A DNA stretch of 64,000 nucleotides from Novosphingobium sp. (GCF_020852455.1 NZ_JADZAT010000009.1:62001-126000), one strand, 5' to 3'. Shown: positions 24,987-34,651, numbered from the stretch's first letter. Notes: a model not told the origin generated them from the sequence alone. Numbers and translations: made by a program.

Positions 24987-26356
24987 GCCGCGCGCTGGGC
25001 CCGTTCGACCGCTTCCTGATTGAGCATGTCGGCCAGCAGGAACGCCAGTTCGATCGACTGCGCCGCGTTGAGCCGCGGGTCGCAGTGGGTGTGATAGCGG
25101 TCGGCCAGTGCCGAATCCGAAATCGCTACCGCTCCGCCGACACATTCGGTCACGTCCTGGCCGGTCATTTCGATGTGGATCCCGCCGGCGTGGGTGCCTT
25201 CGGCGCGGTGCACCGCGAAGAACCCGCGCACTTCGTTCAGTATCCGGTCGAACGGACGGGTCTTGTAACCGCTCTCGGCCTTGATCACGTTGCCGTGCAT
25301 CGGATCGCATGACCACACCACCGGGTGCCCTTCGCGCTTGACCGCGCGGACCAGTGGGGCGAGGCCTGCCTCAACCTTGTCATCGCCGAACCGGCTGATC
25401 AGCGTGATCCGCCCCGCCTCACGCGCGGGGTTGAGCAGGTCAAGCTGGCGCAGCAGTTCGTCGGGAGCCAGGCTGGGCCCGCACTTGAAGCCCACCGGGT
25501 TGCCCACCCCGCGCAGGAATTCGACATGCGCCGATCCTTCGAAGCGCGTCCGGTCGCCAATCCACAGCATGTGCGCCGAGGTATCGTACCAGTCGCCGGT
25601 CAGCGAATCCTGGCGGGTCATCGCCTGTTCGTAGCGCAGATGCAGCGCTTCGTGGCTGGTATAGAAGCTGGTGCCCTGCAGCTGCGGCACGGTTTCGGGA
25701 TCGATCCCGCAGGCCTGCATGAAGTCCAGCGCCTCACCGATCCGGTTCGACACTTCGGCAAAGCGATCGGCCCAGGGACTGCGGCCCATGAAATCGAGCG
25801 TCCACTGGTGGACCTGGCGCAGGTTGGCATAGCCGCCCGTCGAAAAGGCGCGCAGCAGGTTCAGCGTCGCGGCGCTTTGCGAATAGGCCTGCAGCAGCCG
25901 CTGCGGATCGGGGATGCGGGATTCGGCGGTGAAATCGATCCCGTTGATGTTGTCACCCAGATAGCTGGGCAGTTCCAGATCGCCCTGCACTTCGACCGGC
26001 GAGCTGCGCGGCTTGGCGAACTGGCCGGCCATCCGGCCAACCTTCACCACCGGCTGCTTGCCGGCGAAGGTCAGCACCACCGCCATCTGCAGCAGCACGC
26101 GGAAGGTATCGCGGATGTTGTTGGGATGGAATTCGGCAAAGCTTTCCGCGCAGTCCCCGCCCTGGAGCAGAAACCCACGCCCCTGCGCCACTTCGGCAAG
26201 GTCCGCCTTGAGCGCGCGCGCCTCGCCCGCGAAGACCAGCGGGGGGAAATTGGTGAGCGTTTCGGTTACCCGGTCGAGGGCCGCAGCATCGGGATAGCTG
26301 GGCAGGTGCCGCGCTTCCTTTGCCGTCCAGCTTTCAGGGTTCCAATTGCTCGCCAC
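24983..26356 (-). CDS. aroG: Class II 3-deoxy-7-phosphoheptulonate (DAHP) synthase
   Basis: A 457-residue plant-type (class II) enzyme that condenses phosphoenolpyruvate and erythrose 4-phosphate at the head of the shikimate pathway. Metal ligands are visible as the Cys in [12 protein letters not shown], His in DPMHGN, Glu in HIEMTGQ and Asp in HCDPRLNA. The length fits the family, and the motif [14 protein letters not shown] is diagnostic. No regulatory ACT domain is present. The promoter region is the 121 bases to 26477, where nothing else is evident. The spermidine synthase-like gene follows with a four-base overlap. Confidence 0.95.
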   Translation of the reverse strand: MASNWNPESWTAKEARHLPSYPDAAALDRVTETLTNFPPLVFAGEARALKADLAEVAQGRGFLLQGGDCAESFAEFHPNNIRDTFRVLLQMAVVLTFAGKQPVVKVGRMAGQFAKPRSSPVEVQGDLELPSYLGDNINGIDFTAESRIPDPQRLLQAYSQSAATLNLLRAFSTGGYANLRQVHQWTLDFMGRSPWADRFAEVSNRIGEALDFMQACGIDPETVPQLQGTSFYTSHEALHLRYEQAMTRQDSLTGDWYDTSAHMLWIGDRTRFEGSAHVEFLRGVGNPVGFKCGPSLAPDELLRQLDLLNPAREAGRITLISRFGDDKVEAGLAPLVRAVKREGHPVVWSCDPMHGNVIKAESGYKTRPFDRILNEVRGFFAVHRAEGTHAGGIHIEMTGQDVTECVGGAVAISDSALADRYHTHCDPRLNAAQSIELAFLLADMLNQEAVERAQRAA

Positions 26357-26477
26357 GTCACATACTCCGGTTCACGAAAGCGCGCGCCATAGCGCCAGAT
26401 CGACGCAAATGCAAAGACTGCAAAGCCAATCGCGGCAATCGTGAAATTTTGTTACTCCGGCGCTTCGTCCGGTTACC

Positions 26478-29441
26478 TTACTTCGTCAGCACGGCCCCCG
26501 GCACCCAGCCCGGCAGGCTGGCCAGCGTGCGGCCCTGCGGCAGCACTGCCAGGCGCCAGCTGGCGTTGCGGGTCAGGTACTTCTTCGCCAGCGCCTGCAT
26601 CGCTTCAGGGGTGGTGACAGTGTAGTCATTCATCACCGAACGCACCGTGGTGAAGCGTACCGGATCGGTGGTGGCGCCTTCCATCAGGTACATGATGAAC
26701 GCGCTGCTGGTGCCCGCGCGGGTCAGCTGCTGCTTGAGCGGTTCGGTGACCAGCCCCAGCTCGTCCGCGCTGACCGGGCGCGCCACCAGATCGGCCGCGA
26801 TCTCGTCGGCAAGCTGGAAGAAAACCGGCACCGCCTCGGGCTTGAGCTGCGCAATCACCATGATCTTGCCGCCGTTGTCGAGATCCACCGGCCAGTCGTT
26901 GACCGCTTGCGGCGAATAGGCCTGGCCCAGCTTTTCGCGGAGCTTTTCCAGCACCCGGTTCTGCAACAGCTGGGTCAGGATCTCCAGCTGGCGGCTTTCG
27001 CGGATGTTGGCGGCCCCGCCGCTGGTTGGCCAGCCGATGATCGCCGCGGCCTGGTCCTTGTCGCCATTGTGGTGGAGCAGGACCGGTTCAAGCGAAGGTG
27101 CCAGGGTCCGCGCCGTCGCGGGGGCGGTCCCGGCCGGTAGCCCGCCGCGTGCTGGCAGCGCACCGAAGGTCTTCGCCAGCGCGGCGACGGCGGCATCGCG
27201 ATCGAAATCGCCGAACAGGTGGATCTCCATCGGCCCCTGGCGCAGGATCGGCTCCCACACCTGACGGAAGCCTTCGGGCGTGGTGGCCTCGATCTCCTGC
27301 GGATCGGGGGTCCGGAAGGTGGCATCGCGGTTGCGCTCGAAATAGCGCAGATCGCGTTCGAGCATGCCCTGCGGGCTGGCCGCGAAGGCCGCATAGCTCA
27401 ACTTGCTGGCCGCCTTGGCGCGCAGTACCGGCTGCGGATCCCAGCGCGGCGTGGCGAATTTGGCAGCGAACAGATAGAGCTGGTCGGCCAGGTCTGCCGA
27501 GCGGGTATCGGCGGCGAAAACAAAGGTCGATTCCTCGATCTTGAAATCGAAGCCCATCTTGCGCCCGGTCATGATCTTGTCGATTTCTTCCTGGCCCAGC
27601 TTGCCCTCTCCCGAACTGACCAGCGCCAGATCACCCAGTGCCGCATAGGGCGCGGTCTGCGGATTGAACGCACGCCAGCCCGCGCCGAAGCGGACCTTCA
27701 GCGTAACCCGGCCGGGCTCGTCCTCGGTCGGCCACAGCAGCACCTTGACCCCGTTGGCGAAATCGAGCTGCTCGATGTCGAGCAGTCCGGTGTTCTTGCG
27801 GGCCGAAGGCTGCTGCGCGGAACCAATCGGTGGCAGGCTGGCGAAATCGATCGGCTTGGCATCGACCCGCGACTTGCCATCGGCCGCGATCGGCGCGGCC
27901 AGCGCCAGCTTCAGCGCCTGCGGGCTCGCCTCGTTCGCCTGCGGCGTGACATAGACCGAACGGGTCACCGTCCCGCGGAAGATCGCGCGGGTGCGGGCCA
28001 GCACATTGGCCGGGGTAAACAGCGGGATCGAGCGCTTGAAGATATCAAGCACCGTTTCGGGCGATGCGATAGTTTCACGAATATCGAGCGCGGTGACCAT
28101 ATCATCGGCCAGCCGCGCACCCGGCAGCAGGCGGCGCTGTTCGACCGAGCTTTCGAAGGCGACCGCGAATTCCTTGACCTCACGGTCGATCTCTTCCTGG
28201 GTCGGCGGCTTGGCCAGGGCATCGGCAATCACCGCGCGGGTATCGCCGAGTGCGGTCTTCCAGTCCGGCCCCAGCGGCGTGATCGAGACATAGGTAACAT
28301 CGGCCGAGCGGCTGATCTTCTGCTTGTCCACCTGCGCCACCAGGAAGCTGCCCCCGGCCCGCGCGCGGGCTTCAAGCCGGCGGTTGATGATCGCCTGAGC
28401 CAGCGATTCGATCATGATCCCCTGATTATAGACCACCGTATCGCGCACCGGCCGCCACGGGCGCAGCACCGCATAGGTGATCTGGCGCGGCAGGGTCGAC
28501 TCCACGATCACCCGGGTTTCACCAACCGGGGCCAGGCCCTTGGCCCCCTTGGGCGCCAGCGGATCACCGAACGGCGGTTCAGGCATGCGCGGCCCAACAC
28601 CCCGCCAATCGCCGAACCAGGTCTTAATCAAAGCTTCCAGCTTGGCCGGATCGATATCGCCAACCGCCACGATCACGCAGTTTTCGGGACGATACCAGCG
28701 CTGGTGAAAGGCCCTGACCGAGGCCTGATTGGCACCGGTCAGCGCGGCTTCGGTTCCGATCACCGGGCGCGAGCCCAGCTTCTGCCCGGCATAAAGCGTT
28801 TGCTGGGTCTGTTCGAACACGCGCTCAGCAGTGCCGCCGCGTTCACGCTTTTCAGCCAGTACGATCGGCACATCGCTGCGCACGTTGGCTTCCGACAGGG
28901 TCGGGGCGATCACCATGCCCGACAGCAGCTTCATCGCCTCGTCCACCTTGGCCCCGCTCACGTCGGGCAGGTCGAGCTTGAAGGTGGTGCTGATCGGCCC
29001 GGTCAGGGCATTGGTATCGCTGCCGAAGGTTGCCCCCAGCCGCTGGAAGGTGGAGATCGCCTGGCCATCGCCAAGATACTTGGACTGGCGAAACACCAGG
29101 TGTTCCAGCAAATGCGAATAGCCCATTTCGCTCGGCTGTTCATACAGCGAGCCAACATCCATCCGCACGCGGATCGAAACCTGGCCGGGCGGCACGCCGT
29201 TCTTGCGCACCGCATAGCGCACCCCGTTGGACAGTTCGCCAAAGATCCATTCCTTGTCCTGCGGAATGTCACTGCCGCGATAGAGCCAGGGAGTGTTGGG
29301 ATCGACCCTGGGGGCAGCCGGCTTGGCGGGAGCTGGCCTGCGAACCGGCGCCGAAGCCGCTTCGAGTGCTGGCGCGACGACCAGCGAAAGCACGGAGATA
29401 ACAAGGGCGGAAAGGCGCGCGGCGCGGGATTTCAGGTGCAT
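26478..29441 (-). CDS. Secreted M16 (insulinase-like) zinc peptidase
   Basis: A 987-residue protein with a signal peptide (MHLKSRAARLSALVISVLSL...LEAAS) and a Pro/Ala-rich linker. The inverted zinc motif HxxEH is H110-L-L-E-H114, and a downstream glutamate in IVLAEKRERGG probably completes the site. Two M16 halves are seen: the active one at about 60-480 and an inactive one at about 500-980 (LWPTEDEPGRVTLKVRFGAG). The enzyme should degrade peptides in the periplasm. The start was set at the signal peptide; upstream in-frame sequence belongs to the frame of the FKBP gene region. Confidence 0.9.
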   Translation of the reverse strand: MHLKSRAARLSALVISVLSLVVAPALEAASAPVRRPAPAKPAAPRVDPNTPWLYRGSDIPQDKEWIFGELSNGVRYAVRKNGVPPGQVSIRVRMDVGSLYEQPSEMGYSHLLEHLVFRQSKYLGDGQAISTFQRLGATFGSDTNALTGPISTTFKLDLPDVSGAKVDEAMKLLSGMVIAPTLSEANVRSDVPIVLAEKRERGGTAERVFEQTQQTLYAGQKLGSRPVIGTEAALTGANQASVRAFHQRWYRPENCVIVAVGDIDPAKLEALIKTWFGDWRGVGPRMPEPPFGDPLAPKGAKGLAPVGETRVIVESTLPRQITYAVLRPWRPVRDTVVYNQGIMIESLAQAIINRRLEARARAGGSFLVAQVDKQKISRSADVTYVSITPLGPDWKTALGDTRAVIADALAKPPTQEEIDREVKEFAVAFESSVEQRRLLPGARLADDMVTALDIRETIASPETVLDIFKRSIPLFTPANVLARTRAIFRGTVTRSVYVTPQANEASPQALKLALAAPIAADGKSRVDAKPIDFASLPPIGSAQQPSARKNTGLLDIEQLDFANGVKVLLWPTEDEPGRVTLKVRFGAGWRAFNPQTAPYAALGDLALVSSGEGKLGQEEIDKIMTGRKMGFDFKIEESTFVFAADTRSADLADQLYLFAAKFATPRWDPQPVLRAKAASKLSYAAFAASPQGMLERDLRYFERNRDATFRTPDPQEIEATTPEGFRQVWEPILRQGPMEIHLFGDFDRDAAVAALAKTFGALPARGGLPAGTAPATARTLAPSLEPVLLHHNGDKDQAAAIIGWPTSGGAANIRESRQLEILTQLLQNRVLEKLREKLGQAYSPQAVNDWPVDLDNGGKIMVIAQLKPEAVPVFFQLADEIAADLVARPVSADELGLVTEPLKQQLTRAGTSSAFIMYLMEGATTDPVRFTTVRSVMNDYTVTTPEAMQALAKKYLTRNASWRLAVLPQGRTLASLPGWVPGAVLTK

Positions 29442-29506
29442 AGGCGGCAGACTATAGGCAGCCACTTTGTGAAGGGCCAGTGAATAACCGACCCTGCACG
29501 AAAGCA

Positions 29507-29995
29507 TCAACGCCGGGCCCTGGCCTCCAGTTCCTTGCGGGTTATCACCTGGCGCAGCTCGGCCTGGAACACCAGATCGGTATCGGGCGGGATCGGTCCA
29601 GCGCCCTTGTCGCCATAGGCCAGCGCGGCGGGCAGGCACAGCCGCACCAAACCGCCCTGCGGCGCCAGTTGCAGGCCTTCGGTGACGCCGGCAACCAGCC
29701 CGGCGATCGGGAAGGTCTTGTCCACTCCCTGATCGAACACTTCGCCCGAATAGGCCGAATAGATGATGTAATCGAGCTGCACCACGTCGACCGGGGTGGG
29801 CAGCCGGCCCTTGCCGGGACGCAGCAATTGATAACCCAGGCCGGACGGCGTCTTGTGCGTGCAGGTGCGGAATGCCTCGCTCACCACCGGCTGCAGCGGC
29901 ACCGGCAGGATCGGCTGCGGCTGCGCCTGCGCCTGGGCCTGGGCCTGCGCTGCCTGCGCCGCAAGCAGCACCGTTGCCATGGCTGCCCGGCGCAC
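29507..29995 (-). CDS. Secreted FKBP-type peptidyl-prolyl isomerase
   Basis: A 162-residue protein from a GTG overlapping the preceding stop by one base (TAGTG). The N-terminus (MRRAAMATVLLAAQAAQAQ) is a signal peptide followed by an AQ/PQ repeat. The FKBP domain covers about 50-155, with DVVQLDYIIYSAYSGEVFDQ, PIAGLVAGVTEGLQL and YGDKGAGPIPPDTDLVF. It should assist periplasmic protein folding. An upstream GTG at 30010 is possible but would cut into the DUF2147 gene. It is one of three prolyl isomerases in the window, the others being cyclophilins. Confidence 0.85.
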   Translation of the reverse strand: MRRAAMATVLLAAQAAQAQAQAQAQPQPILPVPLQPVVSEAFRTCTHKTPSGLGYQLLRPGKGRLPTPVDVVQLDYIIYSAYSGEVFDQGVDKTFPIAGLVAGVTEGLQLAPQGGLVRLCLPAALAYGDKGAGPIPPDTDLVFQAELRQVITRKELEARARR

Positions 29996-30420
29996 TACTG
30001 CCGCTCCCACACCTGCGACTTGCAGAGCAAACCACCCAGGATGCAGCCGCTGATCTTGAGGTGATTCACATCGATCTGCCTGATCGTCGAATAGTAACTG
30101 TCGTTGCGGTCAGGCACGAAAACCTTGCCCTGCCACCTGTTGGCGCCGGTCTGCTTGTAATCGCGCAGCAGCCGGGTGCCGACCAGCGGCGGCGCCCCGG
30201 CCTTGCGGGCGGCAGCCTGCGCGTCGGGCGAGGCTGAAGTGACCGTGCCGCACAGCAGCTTGCCGCACATCGCGGTCGATACCGTAACATTGCGCTTGGG
30301 GTTGATCCAGTTGCCGACGACCGCACCGGGCGGAAGCGACGACGTTGCCGCCACCGCGCCATTGGCCATCCACACCAGCCCCACTGCGGCGAGATTTAAC
30401 CCACTGCGATACAGACCCAT
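29995..30420 (-). CDS. DUF2147 family secreted protein
   Basis: A 141-residue protein with a signal peptide (MGLYRSGLNLAAVGLVWMANGAVAA). The mature part fits DUF2147: VVGNWINPKRNVTVSTAMCG, GTRLLRDYKQTGANRWQGKVF landmarks (LLRDYK, RWQGKVF), and the ending LKISGCILGGLLCKSQVWERQ, landmark GCILGGLLCKSQ. Four cysteines probably form disulfides. The family is periplasmic and its role is unsettled. The FKBP gene starts on its stop codon, so the pair is coupled. Confidence 0.8.
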   Translation of the reverse strand: MGLYRSGLNLAAVGLVWMANGAVAATSSLPPGAVVGNWINPKRNVTVSTAMCGKLLCGTVTSASPDAQAAARKAGAPPLVGTRLLRDYKQTGANRWQGKVFVPDRNDSYYSTIRQIDVNHLKISGCILGGLLCKSQVWERQ

Positions 30421-30531
30421 TCGGCAGTCCCCCTGCCCAGGCGTTGTTGCATAGGTGCTGCGTGCCGCGCAAGCAGGGGGAATAGCTTGATGACAGGGCA
30501 AGGCGCGCTCAGGCAAGTACGGCGGGACGAC

Positions 30532-31068
30532 CTAGTGACCGTTCGTCGACGGACAGTTCCATTGAAAAGCCCAATTCTGATTCACGTTGAACTTCCACTT
30601 CCCGAGCGCTTGAAAATTGGGAATCTCGGTACAGCCATGGGTTGGTGTTGAAGTATGATTTGTGTAAATTCGAATGACATTGCGCCCGTCCGGGTCATGA
30701 GCCATCGAGACATTGTTATCGTTGATGAAGTGGGAATGGCGTTCGTAGTTCGTGCTCAGTTTTGAGACCTGTCCGGCGGTTTCAAACCCCTTGGTGGCGG
30801 TGGTTTTCAGGCCGTTCTGAAGACCAACGATCGCGTTCTTCTGCGTTTTGAGTTCGGCCTGAAGCGCGGCAAGCTGCCCCTCCAGCTCGGCAATCCGGGC
30901 TTCGGCCCGTCCCTCGCCGCTGACCGTGTTGGCGGTTCCCGGTGAAACCTGCGCGGTGGTGATCTTGATCGGGGCCGGCCGGTTGGTGGTTGTCACCTGG
31001 CCAACCAGCGCCGCAGACCCAAGCCCCGCCAACAGGGCCACCGAAACCATCTGCACCATTTTACGCAT
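30532..31068 (-). CDS. Secreted protein with a coiled coil, function unknown
   Basis: A 178-residue protein. Residues 1-20 are a signal peptide (MRKMVQMVSVALLAGLGSAA). A short low-complexity segment with RPAPIKITT follows, then a coiled coil at about 52-85 (ARIAELEGQLAALQAELKTQ). The C-terminal 75 residues contain HDPDGRNVIRIYTNHTS and end in two cysteines, suggesting a small receptor- or carbohydrate-binding-like domain. I do not recognise it. GAGGA precedes the chosen ATG. The gene is 41 bases downstream of another secreted protein sharing the RPxPIK motif, and they are probably one operon. Confidence 0.7.
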   Translation of the reverse strand: MRKMVQMVSVALLAGLGSAALVGQVTTTNRPAPIKITTAQVSPGTANTVSGEGRAEARIAELEGQLAALQAELKTQKNAIVGLQNGLKTTATKGFETAGQVSKLSTNYERHSHFINDNNVSMAHDPDGRNVIRIYTNHTSTPTHGCTEIPNFQALGKWKFNVNQNWAFQWNCPSTNGH

Positions 31069-31109
31069 GAAATATCCTCTTCTTTGATGGAGCTTGCCAG
31101 GAAGTGAAG

Positions 31110-32171
31110 TCAGCGCTGGTCGCGGGCCAGACAGCGCACCCGGGCGCGCACGATCCCCACTGTTGAATTGGCTACGTTCAGTTTCCAGTAGGTGTGGCCG
31201 TCGGGGTGCTTTTCCCGAACGATCGCGACATGGTGGTTGTGATCCCCCAGGTTGCCGGCAATGGCCGTCAATCCGCACAGGCTGCCGTCGACCGCCGACA
31301 GCCACCTTGCGCCTTCCACCCAGGTCTCGGCCGGCTGGACCTTTTCCCAGTTTTCGTACTTGTTCGACCAGCCTTCGAAAGTTGCCGCCGCGAAGCTGGT
31401 GGTCTTGCCCTTTGGGCCAATGTATTTGACCGGCCCCGAACCGTTCATCTGTACGGCAATCGCCGAACCAGCGGCGTAACCCGAACAGCCATAGACATAA
31501 ACTGAGCTCCCGCCGACCTTCACACTGTCCCCGCCACCGCGGAACTTGCCGGCCACTTCAGCCAGGAAATGGGCGACGTTCGGCCCGTCGAGCTCGGATT
31601 TGAAGCGATGCTCATCACAGCCGCCATATGATTTTGTCGGCAGCGGAGCCGGGAAGATCTTTTCGTTGCCGACCATTGCGGTGGTAAAGCGATCCTTCTT
31701 CACACATGTCGCCCCGGCCTGTATATGTCCGGCGGCGCTGGTGCCGGATAGCCGCCACATGACCTGGCCGTTGGGCAGCTTCTTCAGGTCGATCAGGACA
31801 TGTTCGGCCCCGCCGGCGAAGTTGCCACTGACCCTGGTGAGCACGCAGATCATCGAATCTGCCGACCCCATGTAGATCGGCTTGTCTCCGCTGGTCCAAG
31901 TGAAGTCCACCGGATCGAGCGGCAGCTTGAGCGCTGCGTCGATCATCTTGTCGAAATCAACGCCGCTCAGCGGCCCCGAGGCCGGTTTGGGGGAAGGCTT
32001 GCCGATCTTGATCGGCGCCGGTGCCGGCGTCGGGCTGGGCGACGGGGTGCCCAGTTTGATCGGCGGCGGCCGGCCGTTGGGTTCGGCCTGCGCGGGTTCG
32101 AGCATGATGATCCCGCCCAGGGCAACCATGCCAAGACCCAGCGAAGTGAAACCGCCGATCGTGCCCCGCAT
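31110..32171 (-). CDS. Secreted protein with internal Cys-framed repeats, function unknown
   Basis: A 353-residue protein with a signal peptide (MRGTIGGFTSLGLGMVALGG), a Pro-rich spacer with two PIK(L/I)G units (residues 34-66) and a body that repeats itself. Residues 103-159 and 292-352 align: C-x-LT-x-x-(S/A)GN, then HV-x-I, then P(N/D)G-x-x-x-W(R/K)L, then a closing Cys 47-48 residues after the first. A shorter middle copy is visible near 196-230. I know no named family with this layout. No catalytic motif is evident; binding or an envelope role is a guess. Confidence 0.7.
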   Translation of the reverse strand: MRGTIGGFTSLGLGMVALGGIIMLEPAQAEPNGRPPPIKLGTPSPSPTPAPAPIKIGKPSPKPASGPLSGVDFDKMIDAALKLPLDPVDFTWTSGDKPIYMGSADSMICVLTRVSGNFAGGAEHVLIDLKKLPNGQVMWRLSGTSAAGHIQAGATCVKKDRFTTAMVGNEKIFPAPLPTKSYGGCDEHRFKSELDGPNVAHFLAEVAGKFRGGGDSVKVGGSSVYVYGCSGYAAGSAIAVQMNGSGPVKYIGPKGKTTSFAAATFEGWSNKYENWEKVQPAETWVEGARWLSAVDGSLCGLTAIAGNLGDHNHHVAIVREKHPDGHTYWKLNVANSTVGIVRARVRCLARDQR

Positions 32172-32315
32172 TGGCCGCCCTCCTTGATCGCATGACTTTG
32201 CTGCGAGGCTATCCAAAATTCGGACTTGAAACTGTTGCCGTTTGGAGGGAGTTTGCGCGCCGGTCGCTCAGGGGGTCGAGGCAGGCAAAAGTCGCCGGGC
32301 CAGGGGGCAAGATCG

Positions 32316-33374
32316 ATGGGACCATCGGCAACAATCCAGCATATCCGGCATATTGCCGCGCAGGGGCTTGGCGCGCGGCTGGCGATTCCGGCCATGGTCG
32401 ATGCGATGGAGCGGCTGATTCCGTCACGCACCCGCACCTTCATGTGGCTCGACGATGACGGCAACCAGACCGACATGTACGAGCAGCAACCGATCCCCGA
32501 AGCGATCGAGGCAATGATCGCGGCCGGCCCCGAACTGGCTGCTGATCCGCACGCGCCATCAACCAACAAGATGGCCCAGTCGCCCTTCGAATATGGCGGC
32601 TGGCGGGTATTCGAACACTTCCCCGGGTGGGACAAGTCGATGCTCAAGAACGAGATTTTCCGTCGCTACGGGATCGGCAACAACCTGGATTTCCCCTTGC
32701 GCCAGGGCCGCAAGACCCGCGCGATCCTGGCCTTTGGACGCGAACCGGGCAGCAGCAGCTATACCCGCCGCGAGGTTGAGGCGATGCTGGGCCTTCGCGC
32801 CCATTTCCTCCACGCGCTTGATTGCGTCGATGTCACCTTGTCGATCGAACAGGCCGCCACGCCCGATGATCCGCAGATCCTGCTGGTCGAACCCGATGGC
32901 CGGATCGAAACATCCAGCCCGACCGCAAAGCTGTTGTTGAGCCAGCTGGCAGGCGCGTGGGATGGAAGGAACCTTGTCAACGTGACCAGTGCCCCGGCCA
33001 GCCTGCGCGAACTGATGCGGCGCCTTGACCTGGCGGAAGAAGGCCGCAATGCGCAGCCGCCCTCGCAGGTCATTTCCACGCCCTGGGGCACTATCAAGGT
33101 CATTGCCCACCAGCGCACCGCCGGCGGCGAATATGTGATCAGTCTGCATCGGCTGGTGCCGCGCGCCCTGGCCCGGATTCGCAAGGCTGCGTTCCTTGAT
33201 CTGTCGCCGCGTGAGCGCGAGGTCGCAGTGGCAATGTGCACTTCGGCGAATGGCGAAGCGATCGCCCAGCTGGTCGGCCTCTCACCGGCTTCCTACCGTG
33301 AGTATGCACGGCGGATCTATGGCCGGCTGGGGGTCGAAGGCCGGATCGGGGTGAAGGACCTGCTCGATAGCTGA
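32316..33374 (+). CDS. LuxR-type transcriptional regulator (C-terminal HTH)
   Basis: A 352-residue protein. The C-terminal 60 residues are a LuxR/GerE helix-turn-helix (LSPREREVAVAMCTSANGEA, then GLSPASYREYARRIYGRLGV). The N-terminal 280 residues appear to contain a PAS/GAF-like sensory part and have no autoinducer-binding signature. It is divergent from the two unrecognised secreted protein genes across 144 bases, so it is a reasonable candidate for their control. GGGGG lies upstream of the ATG; a longer form from 32226 is possible but has basic, unconserved sequence. Confidence 0.8.
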   Translation: MGPSATIQHIRHIAAQGLGARLAIPAMVDAMERLIPSRTRTFMWLDDDGNQTDMYEQQPIPEAIEAMIAAGPELAADPHAPSTNKMAQSPFEYGGWRVFEHFPGWDKSMLKNEIFRRYGIGNNLDFPLRQGRKTRAILAFGREPGSSSYTRREVEAMLGLRAHFLHALDCVDVTLSIEQAATPDDPQILLVEPDGRIETSSPTAKLLLSQLAGAWDGRNLVNVTSAPASLRELMRRLDLAEEGRNAQPPSQVISTPWGTIKVIAHQRTAGGEYVISLHRLVPRALARIRKAAFLDLSPREREVAVAMCTSANGEAIAQLVGLSPASYREYARRIYGRLGVEGRIGVKDLLDS

Positions 33375-33437
33375 ACTTGTCGCGCGCCAAGCCGCTGCCT
33401 GCTTGACCTGACCCGCGCCGCGCCTACATGGGCAGGC

Positions 33438-34013
33438 ATGTTCATCGAAACCGAATTGACGCCCAACCCGGCCACGCTGAAGTTCCTGCCTGGTGAGCAG
33501 GTGATGCCCAGCGGCACCCGCGATTTCCGCGATGATGAGGACGCCGCCGCTTCGCCGCTGGCCAGCGCGCTGTTCGATCTGGGCGATGTGACCGGGGTGT
33601 TCTTCGGCCGCGATTTCGTTTCGGTCACCGCCGCGCCGGGGGTCGACTGGTCGGCCCTGAAGCCGCAGGTGGTGGCGATCCTGCTCGATCATTTCATCAC
33701 CGGCGCGCCGCTGTTCAACGCGCCCAGCGCCGCCGGAATTGCGGTTCCGGCCGAGGATGAGGATCTGGGCGATGATCTCGCCGATGCCGATGTGATCGCC
33801 CAGATCAAGGACCTGATCGAAACCCGCGTCCGCCCGGCGGTGGCCAACGATGGCGGCGATATCGTCTATCGGGGCTTTCGCGAAGGCGTGGTCTATCTGA
33901 CCATGCAGGGCGCCTGCGCCGGCTGCCCCAGCTCCACCGCCACGCTCAAGAACGGGATCGAAACGCTGCTCAAGCACTATGTCCCCGAAGTGAGCGAAGT
34001 GCGCGCCGCCTGA
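33438..34013 (+). CDS. nfuA: NFU-type iron-sulfur cluster scaffold protein
   Basis: A 191-residue protein with an N-terminal Nfu_N domain (MFIETELTPNPATLKFLPG) and a C-terminal NifU domain with the cluster-binding CAGCPSS (CxxC) near residue 159, after RPAVANDGGDI. Two such proteins bridge a [4Fe-4S] cluster and pass it to client enzymes. It opens a run of housekeeping genes (nitroreductase, tsaB, rimI, mucR, fur). Confidence 0.95.
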   Translation: MFIETELTPNPATLKFLPGEQVMPSGTRDFRDDEDAAASPLASALFDLGDVTGVFFGRDFVSVTAAPGVDWSALKPQVVAILLDHFITGAPLFNAPSAAGIAVPAEDEDLGDDLADADVIAQIKDLIETRVRPAVANDGGDIVYRGFREGVVYLTMQGACAGCPSSTATLKNGIETLLKHYVPEVSEVRAA

Positions 34014-34039
34014 CCATTTCCCCTTAATCGGAGTACCAA

Positions 34040-34633
34040 ATGTCCCAGCCGCTTGCCGATGCTGCGCTCGATCAGCTGTTCCGTACCGCCCGCACCTATA
34101 ACGGCTATCTCGACAAGCCGGTCAGCACCGAGCAGCTCCACGCGATCTGGGACCTGATGAAGATGGGCCCGACTTCGGCCAACCAGCTGCCCGCGCGGCT
34201 GGTCTGGTGCACCAGCGACGAAGCCAAGCAGAAGCTGGCCGCCTGCACCATGCCCGCCAATGCCGAAAAGATCCTCAAGGCCCCGGTTTCGGTGATCATC
34301 GCGATGGACACGATGTTCCATGAAAACCTGCCCTGGCTGTTCCCGCATACCGATGCCAAGGCCTGGTTCGAAGGCAGCGCCGAATTCCGTGAGCGCTCGG
34401 CCTTCCTCAACACCACCCTGCAGGGCGGCTATTTCATCATGGCCGCGCGCGCGCTGGGGCTGGATACCGGGCCGATGACCGGGATTGCCGCCCCGGCGAT
34501 CGATGCCGCCTTCTTTGCCGATCAGCCCAACTTCAGGACGCTGATGGTCTCGACCCTGGGCTATGGCGATCCGGCCAGCATCTTTGAGCGCAGCCCGCGT
34601 CCGGATTTCGATACTTTCAATAGCATGGCCTGA
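34040..34633 (+). CDS. RutE/HadB-type nitroreductase family protein (malonic semialdehyde reductase-like)
   Basis: A 197-residue FMN-binding nitroreductase-fold protein. It matches the RutE subgroup: TYNGYLDKPVSTEQLHAIWDL near the start, GPTSANQLPARLVW, NTTLQGGYFIMAARALGLDTGPM and the C-terminal LGYGDPASIFERSPR. E. coli RutE reduces malonic semialdehyde in uracil breakdown, but no other rut gene is here, so a general reductase role is more likely. GGAG precedes the ATG. Confidence 0.85.
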   Translation: MSQPLADAALDQLFRTARTYNGYLDKPVSTEQLHAIWDLMKMGPTSANQLPARLVWCTSDEAKQKLAACTMPANAEKILKAPVSVIIAMDTMFHENLPWLFPHTDAKAWFEGSAEFRERSAFLNTTLQGGYFIMAARALGLDTGPMTGIAAPAIDAAFFADQPNFRTLMVSTLGYGDPASIFERSPRPDFDTFNSMA

Positions 34634-34651
34634 CGCGCTACAGCCTGGGCG

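Noticed and set aside
24306..25316. A 336-residue form of the spermidine synthase-like protein
   Set aside because: The extra N-terminus is out-of-frame DAHP synthase sequence; the GTG overlapping that gene's stop is a better start.
27219..29483. A 754-codon open frame opposite the M16 peptidase
   Set aside because: It is a codon-bias shadow of the M16 gene; the reverse-strand gene has the HxxEH motif and a signal peptide.
30532..31305. A longer form of the coiled-coil secreted protein starting near 31305
   Set aside because: The extension overlaps the upstream secreted gene, lacks a ribosome-binding site, and would bury the clear signal peptide that begins at 31068.
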